A stretch of 64,000 nt of DNA, from contig OX421963.1 of NCBI GenBank assembly GCA_949128115.1, positions 38,113,979-38,177,978 of the forward strand. Direction: 5' to 3'. The stretch comes from Anaspis maculata (lineage: Eukaryota > Arthropoda > Insecta > Coleoptera > Scraptiidae). The notes under the pieces were generated by a model that ran no database searches, was not told where the DNA came from, and saw nothing but the letters and a program-made list of their open reading frames with translations. Of the stretch, positions 44,395 through 55,882 are shown piece after piece (the first letter of the stretch is position 1; each line of letters starts with the position of its first letter). The position numbers and the translations under genes were made by a program.

Positions 44395-45685
44395 CACTGT
44401 ATAGCGTTGAATGCCGACGAATATGGTATCGCAAGGTGGACTCCCTTCTTAAAAAATCGGTTGTGTGACCCCAAAACTTTCCCGATTAGTATCCAGGAAC
44501 CTATGGAAATTTTTGTTAGGAACGTCCTTTCGGGTGGGAAGTTAGAATTGGAGAAAAAGATTGAAAATAATTTGCAGGAGATTGGAAATTTAGTTAGGGA
44601 GATTTGGATTTTCCGGGAAAACCTCCAATCCGATTCCAAATCATCTTATTGTAAAAATCGTCAATTAAGGCTTCACTTCAAGCTCCATCATTCAAGTTTG
44701 GAATTTGGAGCTCAAAAACCCAAGTCGGTTTCACATTTTCAACTGGAAAATTCCCGGGAAATAGGAAAAAAAATGTTAGAAAATGTTCAGGAACAAGTTT
44801 CTTCTTGTCAAAAAAAATGGTGAAAATCTGTTCACGGGATAAAAAGTTGGAGAATTTGCAGTTTTTTCACTCAAACTTTCATTTTTAGCATCTCAGCACC
44901 TAAAATGAACATTTCGTGGAGCTCACCGCAAGTCGAAGTTTGGACTGCAGTTTTTTCAAAACGGAATGTGCAAATTTCATTTTGAAGTAATCACCGTCGG
45001 AACGCCGGAATCGTGTCGATTTTGAAAATGGGTCTACACGACGCTCAATTCAATCTTCTTTCGATACTAGTTGGTTTTTTCCAAAAATAGCCGATCCCCG
45101 AGCAGAAATAAATTTTTGAGTGGAGTCCTGTATCAAAAGCGTGTGTTCCTGTTCAAAACACTGGTGAAAGGCCCTCTCGGGTGTCAACGACTATAGCTAT
45201 TTCGAAAATTCATAACGCCTGACGGGAAAAGGATGGAGAACTGCAACTGCAGACTTAATTTGACTATTTTGTTGTGTTGCTTCCTGCCAAATTTGGTTCC
45301 AGTCCATCGGATAGATTTTGAATAATTAAATGGTGAAGTTTTGAATTTTGACATTTTTCATTATTCGACAGATGACACATAGGGCAATACCTTCAACTAT
45401 TCTGAATACAGTTTTTCAAGGGCTTTTCAACGACATATTGCAAGTCGAGTTCCGTGGGATACAGTTTTTCACATTTGTTGACAGTGACAGTTCTGTTTGA
45501 CAGATGACAGCCAAAAACTGATGAGCTCATTTCTCAGATCAACAATGTCAGCATACCAAATTTCAAGTTCATCAGGTCAACGGTTCGGCAGTTATCGCGA
45601 GATTAGGAAAAGTAAAAACAAAAACAGTAAAACATACATATTTGTCAGGCATGTCCCTCGCGCAGAAACACACAGCATCTGAAAA
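44395..45685. other. Unassigned DNA, no gene recognised
   Basis: A 138-codon plus frame (44407-44823) is lysine and asparagine rich with no recognised domain and lies in AT-rich sequence. I see no terminal repeats. Confidence 0.3.
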
Positions 45686-46417
45686 AATGAAACAAGCGAA
45701 TATGCCTCAGGGGGATGAGGCTCAGTAGCGCACTTCCTTTTTGGAGGGTTAGTGACCGCAAGATGTTAATTAGGGTTCTACCATTATTTGGGCAGAAATT
45801 TCAATATGGCGGCCAAAATAGCGTAAGAATCATGAACTTTGGCTAGAAAATCAAAATGATCGTACTATAGACAAAGGTTAAGTTCCAAGTTTCATGAAAA
45901 TCGTTCTACTAATGAAAGATTTCAATATGGCGGCCAAGATGGCGGCAGAGCATCATTTGTCCAAAATCGGATATATTTTGATGAAGTTCACATCGTCTGA
46001 CGAAGCAACCGAGTTGGATCAACTTGGTGTCGAGATCCATTTTTCCCTCCATTTTCGCACAAGTAGTGAGAACAAAAATAACCAACAAACCAACATCAGA
46101 TCGACAGTGACGTTCGACGATATGATTGTGTAACTGGTTGTATGTGATTGGCTGTCCGCATTCCCTATGCCGTAAAACTTGAAACTTGGCGAACTTCTAC
46201 GGTAAGGGAATAAATCACGGGATTATTCCCTGTCAATATAAACGTTTGTATTCAAATGCCACCTCTGAACTTTACGGTAAGGGAATAAGTTACCGGTTAC
46301 ATCCAATATAAACCAGCCTTTAAGTTTTTATGAACCATCCACTGATATAAGCGGATCCACCCGAAAGAAAATGCGCTACTGAGTCTCACGCCCGTGCAGG
46401 CATATTAACTTGTTTCC
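45686..46417. mobile_element. ~730 bp element with ~45 bp inverted termini
   Basis: The left end (AAACAAGCGAATATGCCT ... GAGGCTCAGTAGCGCACTTC) and the inverse of the right end (AAACAAGTTAATATGCCT ... GAGACTCAGTAGCGCATTTT) match with drift. A third, isolated end of this family is at 25378-25425. The interior carries two AATATGGCGGCCAARAT motifs (45812, 45924) and short frames with no known domain. The superfamily is unknown. Confidence 0.6.
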
Positions 46418-48399
46418 TTCACCACTGGTTTGGTTTTGAGCGTTTTAAGTCAAGTACCGATCAATTTTCTTCAGGCATGCAATGAGCCGCTAAAATGTAA
46501 TCGCAAATGACAACGCGACAATTAGTTTTTACAATAAAGTGTTCCTTATTTGTTATTTTGATTGCCCAGACTCACAGGTGGTCGTATCAGGACACACTTG
46601 CCGAACTCATTTCAATTTTTGTCGCTTAGGTATATGTTCCGCAAAAACTGCTTTTTTGAATGGAAATTGACCATTCTGCAATAATAGTTCCGAGTTATTT
46701 ATGCCAAACTTAGTCGTTACCTTTAGCTTAACGGCACTGCTACACCAATATTGAGAGTAGAGTGCTGAATCCCACGCTTCGCTTTAATTTCTTTCGTTTA
46801 ATTGCTAATAAATTATTGATATTATCCGCGGAGCGTGTTATAAAAATATAGCGGCACGGTCGTTTTTCCGAACCAATAAATTACGTTTGGCGAGCGAATA
46901 AAAAAGAATCACCCCCTGCCCTGCATGCAACGTTTATTGCTTCGGTAATACACCACGGTGTATTCACACCACAATAATAGTAATTTCACAATGCATTAAG
47001 TCATCTAATTTCATTGCACTTATTATGTACTTATACTAAAGCTGCGAAACTGACGTCGCAATTATACCCAATAATTTGTTAGGTTGCGCCTGAAAGCTCT
47101 CCTGATCGCAGCTTTAACCCAAGAGTCCTGAGCACAACATTTTTTCATTCTCCGACCCGCCGCGCTGAAAAATGATGATTGCATTGTTGATTCGAAAAAT
47201 AAGAACAACGAGAAGCGTCTTTCTTGAAATGCTTTTAAGCTGTGGAAAATTGAAGCAATTTATATTTGCAAATTGCACGCTGGATTAAGGATTAAAGCAT
47301 AACTTCATCATAATAGAGAGAATTTAATTGAAATATGGACCTCTTTTAGAGATTTTTGCTCTAACATAAAGAAATAAAAATTGCACGGCTTTCAACAAAG
47401 AACCATAGATCTGCTCAATACCGAATTAATCTCTGTTGCTTTTGCATGCGAGGCTCTCAATGTGTTTTAAAAGTTCATTTACCTTATGCGGTTCGTTTTA
47501 TTTTACAGAGCATCAGCGATTGGGATGCATGGAATTAATTAAATTTATAGTGGGTATCACTTATTTTACATTGCGTGGCCATTTAGGAAATTAATGCGGA
47601 CAGCTCAGCAAAATTTGGCAATATTTCTCGTGCTTCCCGGTTATCAATATTGTGGCGAAGCTTCAATGCAAATACCGAACTCTGGTCCACTTAGGGCCGG
47701 TATTTCCATCTCTCAATAAAGTTTCTGATAACTATCAGGTAGATAATTTATTGGGTAGTGAATACAAAAAACGGAAGCTCTAACCTTCCGCTTTGTGGGC
47801 CAAGTCTTTCAATGGGAATTCAAGAAAAAGTTCAAGTGTACAGGGAACTGGCGTGAACCCTGGGTAGGATCAGAAAGCTCGTCAGAAAGGCAGTAACACG
47901 ATCAATGAGGGTTTGTGCACCACATTTCGATGAGAAAAGACTTCATTTTACCAGAAATGTAGGAATGACAACCTAAGGTAGAAATAGTACATTGGGTGGT
48001 GTATAGGGTGTCACTTTTATTGCAGGAGCTCCAAGTAATCATCAGTGCTTAAAAATAGCTGCATTTCCACAGCCAACTTACCATGGCCCTCATCTAGACC
48101 TTCAAGTCTTTTAGGAGAGATGTCTGATCGTGCCTCCGATGGAGTGTCTGAGCTTACTGTTCAGATTGATTCCAGTCTGATGGAGAACACTGAGAAAGGA
48201 ACTATCTTCAGTGGTCTGAGAATATTGTTGAAGCTAAACCCTATTCCTGAGCTGTAAACACTCGTCAAAGATATTGATGTTACTGATGATAATGCATTGC
48301 TGCACTTTTGGAGTTGAGAGAACTTTGTTCCTGAGCTGAAAGAATTAGAAGGAGAAAAATAACTGCTCCGGAGACCTGGTGATACAGGGGTACAAGTTC
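46418..48399. other. Unassigned DNA, no gene recognised
   Basis: AT-rich sequence. No recognisable coding region or repeat structure. The plus frame at 48045-48257 precedes the gag debris and may belong to it, but I see no motif. Confidence 0.35.
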
Positions 48400-49650
48400 T
48401 CTCCTGACTCTCTCAGAGGTCCAGCGTTGGAGCTGTTGCAGACGATTCCAGAAAGGGAACAGAAGGACATTGCTATGTTGACGTGCTGAGTGTTGAAGCT
48501 CCGTCATGGGGACAGTCACGAGCGGTAGATCAATCAAACCCAGCTGAAGACTAGCAAAGTTGATTCGCAGCGAGGCATTCAAAGATGTTCCGCGCACTCA
48601 TTGTCTCAGGGAGGTGAACTTTAAGAAATCCGGAGTTCATATAATCCGATAGATCAGTGAAGGAAATGTCCGAGGAGCTCCTTGGCGCTTTGTTTTGGAA
48701 CATACCTTAAGACAGGTCAAGAGCTGAAGAAAGGCCGCGCTGTTCCAACTGTGAAATAGCTGAACATCTGAGATGTGACTGCACGCAGCGATCCAATTCA
48801 CACAGACAGTTTTATGCCGGAACGAGAGACTTCTGTTTGAGAACGACGCAGCCAGGAAAACTTATGCCAGCTAACGCTAGGGGGCGAACGCTGGCTGGCA
48901 ATCCTTAATGCCCCAGGAGTCACATGTTTTGTTTGATCCGATAATAGCCTTCTTCTTGACACAGAACTCGATAAGTGTACCTGTGTCTGTGTCATCGATA
49001 CAGAATACACAACATCATTGTTCGCCGTGAAGTTCTCCAAGGTCAGCGCATAACTCCAGTGATGAACGCCACACGCTTGACTACAGCTACAGGGGAACCT
49101 ACACGCCTGTATGGAGAAGTTGGAATCAGCCTACGCGTTGGACGGTTTCTGCTGAGTAAATGTTATTGTCTCGATTAGGCATCATTCAGCGATACGGATT
49201 CGTTGTGGATGTCGGACAGCGGAAGTTGAAGATTAGAAACGAAGGGATGGCGCTGAGAACATCTCCTGAGAAGACCCCTTAAGAGCTACGTGTACTGGCA
49301 GCGGAGACTATGCGTGTAGCTGACAAATAAAAAAAAATCGAGTGACCAACCCTGAATGGCCTGCTCGGAGAATACTGAACCCGATTCAGCTGCTACTGGA
49401 ATAGTGACGAGTGAATAGGAGACCTCGGGGGCCCAGTACCTGGTGTGTGACACCACTAGCGACCTGTATAAAGCTAATGGGAAGCCTGTATACAAAATCA
49501 GACAAGCATGTCACAGTCCAAGACGAGGTCCAAGAAGTCAGCTATCCAGGATGAAAAATTCACTGAAAGACGTCCACTCCTTCCCTAGCTTCGTCCACGT
49601 CAGAAGCTATGAGACTTTGAATTCAACAGAAATTTATGAGTGGGCCATTT
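48400..49650 (+). pseudogene. gag-pol: Decayed Ty3/gypsy gag-protease
   Basis: The phrase encoded near 48420 (PALELLQT..) and the following sequence line up with the gag capsid block at 11157-11300. A CCHC-like remnant occurs near 48745-48785. From about 48940 a retroviral-type protease remnant follows: ATRLTTATGEPTRLYGEVGI then SLRVGRF (49066-49149), then IIQRYGFVVDVGQRKLKIRN near 49183. The RT is missing, and stops and shifts are frequent. No LTRs were found on either side. It appears to be the same lineage as 10320-12640. Confidence 0.7.
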
Positions 49651-50610
49651 AAATCTTTCAATCTTTGATCACTTTATAGCAGTTGGTCAGGATTAGTTGC
49701 ACTGTAACTATACTTGCGCGCGAACACCCGATATAACATTTCCACACATAGGCACCCAATACTTACAAGTTCAACTTTTACATAGGTACCCACGTCGCTT
49801 TCGCACGGAAGCAATGAAGATATGTCATTCTCGAAAGGTGTTCATTAAATCTGCGGGCAAGTAGCAATTAAAATAATGCACGGGTAGAAAAATGAATCCG
49901 TCGGGTTATTTAGGACACCGTGAAACGAGCATATCCTCAAAACAATGGACATTACGATCAACTAACTGTACCTTATGGCGGCACATAAATGCCGACCATT
50001 TATCAATTTTGCATCAGACGACGTCTTCATTTCCCACCCATTTGCACTTATTCACATAGCTCCTTGTCGGTCCCTTTATTATGGATTTGGCTTAGTCTGA
50101 TCAACGGTGGCTATTCGGGTTTAACCGCATATCGCATATCACAGTGAAGGGCAGGTTGAGGTATCAAAATTTACCATCACATAAAAGGATAAAAATAAGT
50201 AGCCCATTCTCTTGTCTTGCGATGTGTTTAATAGGAAGCCTTCGTCCCGAGATCACACAAAGTAGACGAGTTCATGAAAACGTAGGGTCTTGGACTTCAA
50301 GACAAGTTCAATTTTTTCCCGTCCAATTATAAAATAATTTGGAAATGTACGGTTGCGGACATTATAAAGTGGATGACAATAAATGTCAACGAGTTGGCTT
50401 GCTGTAACGTTTAGGATCCCAGAATCCCAAAAAATCTGTCAACTGTCGTCCACTTTATTTCGACCGCAATGGTACCTATACATATATGATTTAAGTTGAC
50501 TGATCATCTTCAAGTGCAATAGGTATCGAGTCAAAATAAGTAAGATTATTTGATAAGCGAAAGAAACTGTCGCAGTGAAAGTTACCCATCGGATGAAACG
50601 ACTGATGGTG
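49651..50610. other. Unassigned DNA, no gene recognised
   Basis: No reading frame with a recognisable domain and no terminal repeats were found. Confidence 0.35.
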
Positions 50611-51115
50611 GACCAGTAGTCATGGCATTATGCAAGATTAACGCCCTTTTGTCTGCCGTTTTATGAAGCCAAATTTTGATCGCAAAATGCTTCTCGACCC
50701 CTTTTTCGACCTGCCCCTAGTGGCACAAACGAGGGCACAAAGTTCAACTGGAAATGGGCATCCAGCAGAAGTGAAACCTCTTCCACCGGCTCTCGGCAGC
50801 AATTACTTTATCACTCACGTGCCCTTGCACTTTCCTACCTATCTGAATCTAGGTATTTTTGAAGCAAATATGAGGAAGCAAGGGTCGAGCGTGTGATCGA
50901 CCGTGTATTTTTATCAAAGCGGAAACATACACTCTCATAGACTCGCTCATAGACTGCGATCCGTTTTTGAGAAATTACGCCACAGCGTAGAAGTTCGGGC
51001 CATCAATAATAATTGCTGCCTTGTATTGGCCAATCTCGCTAGGTCGTGTTGCTGAAATTTGCAGTAGCCAACTTTTGGCCAGTTCTTGATCCAGATTTTG
51101 GTATGTTGATTTTAT
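50611..51115. repeat. Unclassified interspersed repeat, copy 2
   Basis: Partner of 3411-3910 in the same orientation. This copy lacks the 122 bp MITE and has an extra stretch around 50690-50800. Shared landmarks include TGAAGCCAAATTTTGATCGC (degraded in copy 1), TTTGAAGCAAATATGAGGAA and GTTGCTGAAATTTG. Confidence 0.6.
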
Positions 51116-51495
51116 AGTAGGAGAGACGCGGACCAAAATTTGATCTAGGCTGCAGGCGCAACCGCTTTGGTTTCAGCAAAAAATATACTTCCATGCTGAA
51201 TTATACTCGTAGGTATATTTGTAGATAATTTTCAATTTTTTAGTTTGGAATTTTCAATTCAATTTACGTTATATTCACATGTACCGTACCTAAACGTGTT
51301 GAAAAGATTGAATTGGATGGCAACCTGCTAGACTTTGTTTCTCATCAGCGGTATAAAAGAAAGTCCTTTGTTATTATGATTATATTATTATTAAACTGAC
51401 AGAATTATGCATTACTCATCTTAATCGAAATTCTGGTGATTGGTGTATGCTATCACAATTTAGCGTTATAGGTACATAAACAAGGTGTCACAATT

Positions 51496-51786
51496 ATGCC
51501 TGTAGAAAAAACTGCTGTTTTCTACGTACAGAGGAAACGTAGGTACGTAGCGTTAGAAACAGCCAGAGGGGTTGAATTTTTTACTCTTCGCAAAGTTAAG
51601 AACGTTCGCAGTTGCTATGCTGTAGTTAATCAAACGATAGATGTTGTCTTTAGACATGGGCTCCATAGCCATTCTCATTTACCTAAAGTCCTCGAGGTGC
51701 CGTCGCCAACCCCAACCCTAACCAGCTCGATCGTTCAAGAACTCCCGGTTAAACAGCCAATTGAACCAGTGAGCTTGTATACTTGA
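51496..51786 (+). CDS. Hypothetical 96-codon ORF
   Basis: An ATG-initiated frame (MPVEKTAVFYVQRKRRYVAL ...) with a basic N-terminal half and a proline-rich tail (VPSPTPTLTSSIVQ), ending in TGA. No domain, signal peptide or membrane segment is recognised, and no splice sites are evident. It is free-standing, between unassigned stretches. It may be an exon, a degraded TE fragment or chance. I give no function. Confidence 0.2.
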   Translation: MPVEKTAVFYVQRKRRYVALETARGVEFFTLRKVKNVRSCYAVVNQTIDVVFRHGLHSHSHLPKVLEVPSPTPTLTSSIVQELPVKQPIEPVSLYT

Positions 51787-52845
51787 AGACCTGCGCACGA
51801 GCGGTGATGAGCAAAGGGAATCGCCTATAGTATGAGAAGTAGAGAAGGTCTATAGATTTGATCGCCCTGCAAATTTCACAGTATTAGTCAAACATCACAC
51901 CCGTTTGGCCAGACCCTTTCTCAAATCTGCGGGCCAAAACCGTCCGTGTAAACGCTACTATTAAATCGGTACACTCTGTGTGGAATACTGTTTTTTGATG
52001 AAACTGACTGTACTTGTTGTTCAAAACTGTTTATTGATCGTTTTTAAGCACTAGGAGGTTCACAAAGAAGTTACCGAGGAAAAAACTAGAAATCGCTGAA
52101 AAAAATCCGCCACGGATAGCTAACTAACAAAGCGACTGCTTTTGCTTCACTACGTTAAGCCTTTAAACGTTAAATAAACAATTTGTGGCCTAGAGATACC
52201 GCAGTCGTAGCTACAGCACGGTGGTGCTGCAGGTGGGTGTCTGTCCTTCCTCAAGAAGTGTATCAGTGATGCGCCATTAATTAAAGATAGCATGGAACAC
52301 GTCCGTGGGGTAAATTACGGGAGTCTGTGTCCGTAATTGCAAGATTTACGAGCAATATGTGGGCAGCTACTTATTGGTTATTACAATGAGCGCATACTCA
52401 CTGGCTTTGGTTTAAAAACCAAGCCAGCCTTTTGCGCTTTGGCTCTCTTCTGTAGGTATGTGCCAATAATAACTGACAAGGGTTTTTTCCGCAAAAGTCT
52501 ACCTATACGGCTAAACGCATAAAATCCACCGATGTTAAAATAATGTTGTTTCAGACCAACACGAATAACAAATCATCCGAGTTCACCGGCTCACACGCTC
52601 CACCTATTTTCAGTATTTTCTGTTCAATGTTGTTGGTTGTTGTGTATTACTGGTTGAAAGGACGCCTTCAGGTCCAAATTCTTACCGACCGACTTCCTAG
52701 ACGATGATCAAGATGAGTAATGAGTATAACTTCTGTCATCTTGCATCAAGAATCTGACGAGTGGTTCTCCGCTAATGTCAGTATGACGTCAGTTTACGAG
52801 CGAGGAACACAGGAAAAGAAAAATAATACGGACGAATTTCGTACA
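51787..52845. other. Unassigned DNA, no gene recognised
   Basis: No coding or repeat structure could be identified between the small ORF and the 3' tail of the LINE. Confidence 0.35.
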
Positions 52846-53945
52846 ATGATAAATAGATAGATAGAAAATTTATTCGCTGCAATAACAATTACAGGAAAAG
52901 TCGAACATGACGAAGATAATAATAAAACATCAACAATATAAATAACAATACCACATAATGACAAATCTTTAGACGAACAATGTATAAATTAAAAGCATTC
53001 GAGATTCAGGTTTCAGGCTGGCTAAGAAACTCGTCAACACTGTAGAAAGTATTCTCCAAAAGATAGTCTTTGATTTTTTTTTCATATGCTCTATCTGGAA
53101 GCTGTTGCCAATCTCTGGGTAGATGGTTGAATAATTTCGGCCCCCAGCACCGAATTCCCTTTGTGCAGTTGATTCGGTGAAAAGGCGTCGCAAAATTTTC
53201 TCTTCTTCTGGTGTCGTAGTGGTGGTAGTCTCCATTCCTTGGAAAAGAGTCAGTATTCCGGTGCATGTACTTCAAAATGCTGAATATGAAGAGGCTGCTC
53301 AGAGTAAGTATTCTATGCTCTTTGAACAGGCCTCTGCAGGACACTCTGCTACCAGCGCCAACCAACGCCCTGATCGCTCGCTTTTGCAGGACGAAGACAC
53401 GATCAACATCCACAGATGTGGCCCAAAACATCACTCCATATTGTAGGATGGACTGCATCTTAGCGAAGTAGAGAGTGCGCGCAGCCTGGTAAGTACTAAT
53501 CTGACGAATTCTTCTTAGGCAATAAATCTCAGATGGTAATTTTGCGCAAAGTTCATTGATGTGCGCTTTCCACTTTAGTCCCTCATCAATGTGAATTCTT
53601 AGAAATCGAATGTTGGTGTTTTCCTGTTCTTTTCTTGAATTGATGTACATTTTTTGTGTTTTCTGCTCGTTCAGCGCCAATCCATTGCTGCTCATCCACT
53701 CCTTCGCTTCTCGAAGTGTCACGTTCATTGCCCCATCAACATCGTCACTTGATGGACCGCTTAGCAAAAAACTCGTATCATCCGCGAAGAGGAATGTGTT
53801 GGCATTTGGAAAGTTAATCGGCAGATCGTTGATGTAGATAAGGAACAGCAGCGGCCCCAGAATGCTTCCCTGAGGTACTCTATGTTTGGTAGTTCTCCTA
53901 CCCGAGATTTTGCCCCTCCAGTGAATCATCTGGGATATGGCAATG
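52846..53945 (-). mobile_element. 5'-truncated non-LTR retrotransposon
   Basis: The minus strand carries the C-terminal part of a LINE RT (53006-53929), then ~140 bp of 3' UTR and a tail of short GATA/TAGA repeats at 52850-52866. A tandem-repeat tail rather than poly(A) is seen in several LINE clades such as CR1/Rex-like and I. The RT starts mid-domain, so the 5' end was lost, as is usual for incomplete target-primed reverse transcription. Confidence 0.8.
53006..53929 (-). pseudogene. LINE reverse transcriptase C-terminal half
   Basis: The open frame of 307 codons begins just before HRVPQGSILGPLLFLIYIND (motif B region), then FLFADDTSFLLSG (catalytic FADD), WMSSNGLALNEQKTQ, and a thumb and tail including YCLRRIRQ, YFAKMQSILQYGV and IRCWGPKLFNHLP. 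The first catalytic aspartate (motif A) lies upstream of the truncation and is missing. The frame is uninterrupted to its TGA, indicating a fairly recent copy. Clade is likely Jockey/CR1-group; I cannot decide further. Confidence 0.85.
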
Positions 53946-54047
53946 TTTCTGTCTATATGCTAGACTACGCCTGGTCCACCAGACACCAGAGAGTACAGGC
54001 CAGGTCTAGAGCGCGAGGAATGTAGAGTAAATTCGTGAGAAAATATC

Positions 54048-54260
54048 TATATGCCGTTCACGTTTTAGATTCAGTGGAATGACTTTTTGGAGCAAAAATA
54101 AAGTGACAAGCTGGGGAGCTACGGCTACGGCTACGGCTGATGGCACCTGCAAAGTTTTGGAGCGAAACTACCAAAGCCTTATTCTCCTAGCGCTCCAGCT
54201 TGTTACTTTATTTTTGCTCCAAAAAGTATTCTACTGAAAATAGAAAGTGTATGGGATATA
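54048..54260. mobile_element. MITE M1 copy 3
   Basis: TATATGCCGTTCACGTTTTA at the left and GTGTATGGGATATA at the right enclose the same body as copies 1 and 2, including GGCACCTGCAAAGTTTTGGA. It shows a local CTACGG triplication (GCTACGGCTACGGCTACGG) not present in the others. Confidence 0.83.
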
Positions 54261-54793
54261 TATTCAATTTCGCGGCTTTATTAGAGTGAGCTATGGAAAA
54301 AATGTGTTGTGTTGGTACGGATGGTACGATGACGAATTGATGGTAACGTCTTGGCAGCTAGTTGTCTACGTGCAATGTTCAATGTGACACTTGTTACCGT
54401 GTCGAGGCGTCATGTACGCGAAAGTGAAAATTTTCGAAAATACGCGAAGAATCGTGCCTGTCGACCTGCCGACCGGAGATTTCACCGTCTCACCGATTCA
54501 TTGACGGGAAATTTTATCGCAAGGACATTACACCAACTCGGCGACTACGGACAGGACAATCCACCGACTTGCCGAACCGCCACTGAACATTGTAACGACT
54601 GATTTTTGACTATTGTGACAATTTTTGACTATTTTGACTATAAGTATTCACCTTCTTTTTAGACACACAAGATAAGGAGTTGAGTTTTGACTCATGCATG
54701 CATCTTCTTTCTTTTCAGACCCACCAAGTAAGGACTTCAATTTTGACCTCAAGTATCAACCAACCGACTGATAAGGAATTTATTTTCAACTCT
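54261..54793. other. Unassigned DNA, no gene recognised
   Basis: A TTTTTGACTATT near-repeat occurs at 54605-54640, and similar RACCCACCAAGT / GACACACAAGAT phrases occur at 54660-54735. These suggest a weak ~60 bp direct repeat. No gene. Confidence 0.35.
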
Positions 54794-55123
54794 ACTAAAA
54801 AAGTGGTTGACGGGAATCGGTCTCTTTTTTTTTTTCGTCAAGTAGAAACTTCCCCAAAGAGAAAATGTACGAGCAAAAGTATACAATTTACAAAATTTTC
54901 AAAAAAATTTGGAAACTTTTGATTTTGATTTTTGAAAATTTAAAAACTAGATAGCATCGACAATGCATCTTTTCTCAAGGAAGTCGCATGATAAATTTGA
55001 ACTTTTTATTTAAAAAAAAAGTACCAAAAATGAGTTCTCGTAGACATGAAAAAGTGAATTAGTAGAAATCATTTTTGGTACCTTTTTTTGAAAATAAGAA
55101 GTTCAAATTTGGCATGCGACTTC

Positions 55124-55327
55124 TGTTCCGTTTAAAATTCAAATGTTTGCCGCCGCAAAGCGCCATCTCGGGAATGAAGTGAGAAGAGAGGACAAGCATG
55201 ATGGCGAAGAAGATGGACGCGGAGAAAATCGTTTTGTTGTTACGTTCGCAATAAATAATGTTCCAAAAGTAATAGCCGTGTTCATTCATTACTGGGAAAG
55301 TAGCCGTCCATTGTCCAAGAATCTTCA
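55124..55327 (+). repeat. 5' LTR of BEL/Pao (204 bp)
   Basis: It begins TGTTCCGTTTAAAATTC, ends AGAATCTTCA and contains AATAAA at 55250-55255, a probable polyadenylation signal. It matches 62425-62628 except for three substitutions. Confidence 0.93.
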
Positions 55328-55882
55328 CGGTCCTTCGCTACGAATTTGCAACCACAGTTGGAGATACGCCGCATCTCGGAGCTCGCGCCTGGACCTCAGT
55401 GCAATTCGACCAGGTGGCCTGTGGCCCTTTTTAAGAAAACAAGAAGAGGAAAATACGCAGGCAAGATCCCAAACAACAGGCAAGTCGATCCAGTCTCGAA
55501 GAGCGGTCATCCAGCTTGTTTGGCAGTACTACCTACCTGCGCGGCCGTCACGTTCGAGGTCAAGGTTAAGGAGGTCACGCTACCTGCGGAATTCCAATCC
55601 AGTGGCGTCTCAACAAGGAAGGCGCCAGGAGCAGCAGTTCGAAACGACCTGTTCCAGTCAAGTTTGAACGTAAACATCGAAGTCACAGCTACGAGATCTT
55701 GGTTGGGAAACTACAGACGATTAAAGCAGCAGTCAAAGTGAGTCAATCCTTATTCCTTACCTGCCCTGTCTGTTTACAATAAAATATCCCGTCAATTTTC
55801 CAAGTTTAGTTGAGTTTCGGTTTGAATTACACACAGTAGGTAATTCATTCATTCAAACATATTCATTCACACACATTCAATC
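55328..55882 (+). other. BEL/Pao leader between LTR and gag
   Basis: About 555 bp from the LTR to the gag ATG. Frames of 131-174 codons cross the LTR and leader in other registers but show no domain and are taken as chance. The primer site should lie at its left edge (CGGTCCTTCGCTACG), but no clear TGG start is seen. Confidence 0.6.

Noticed and set aside
55143..55741. ORFs of 174 and 131 codons in the BEL/Pao LTR and leader
   Set aside because: They cross the LTR-leader border and lack any motif; the first is repeated truncated in the 3' LTR, as expected for non-coding LTR sequence.
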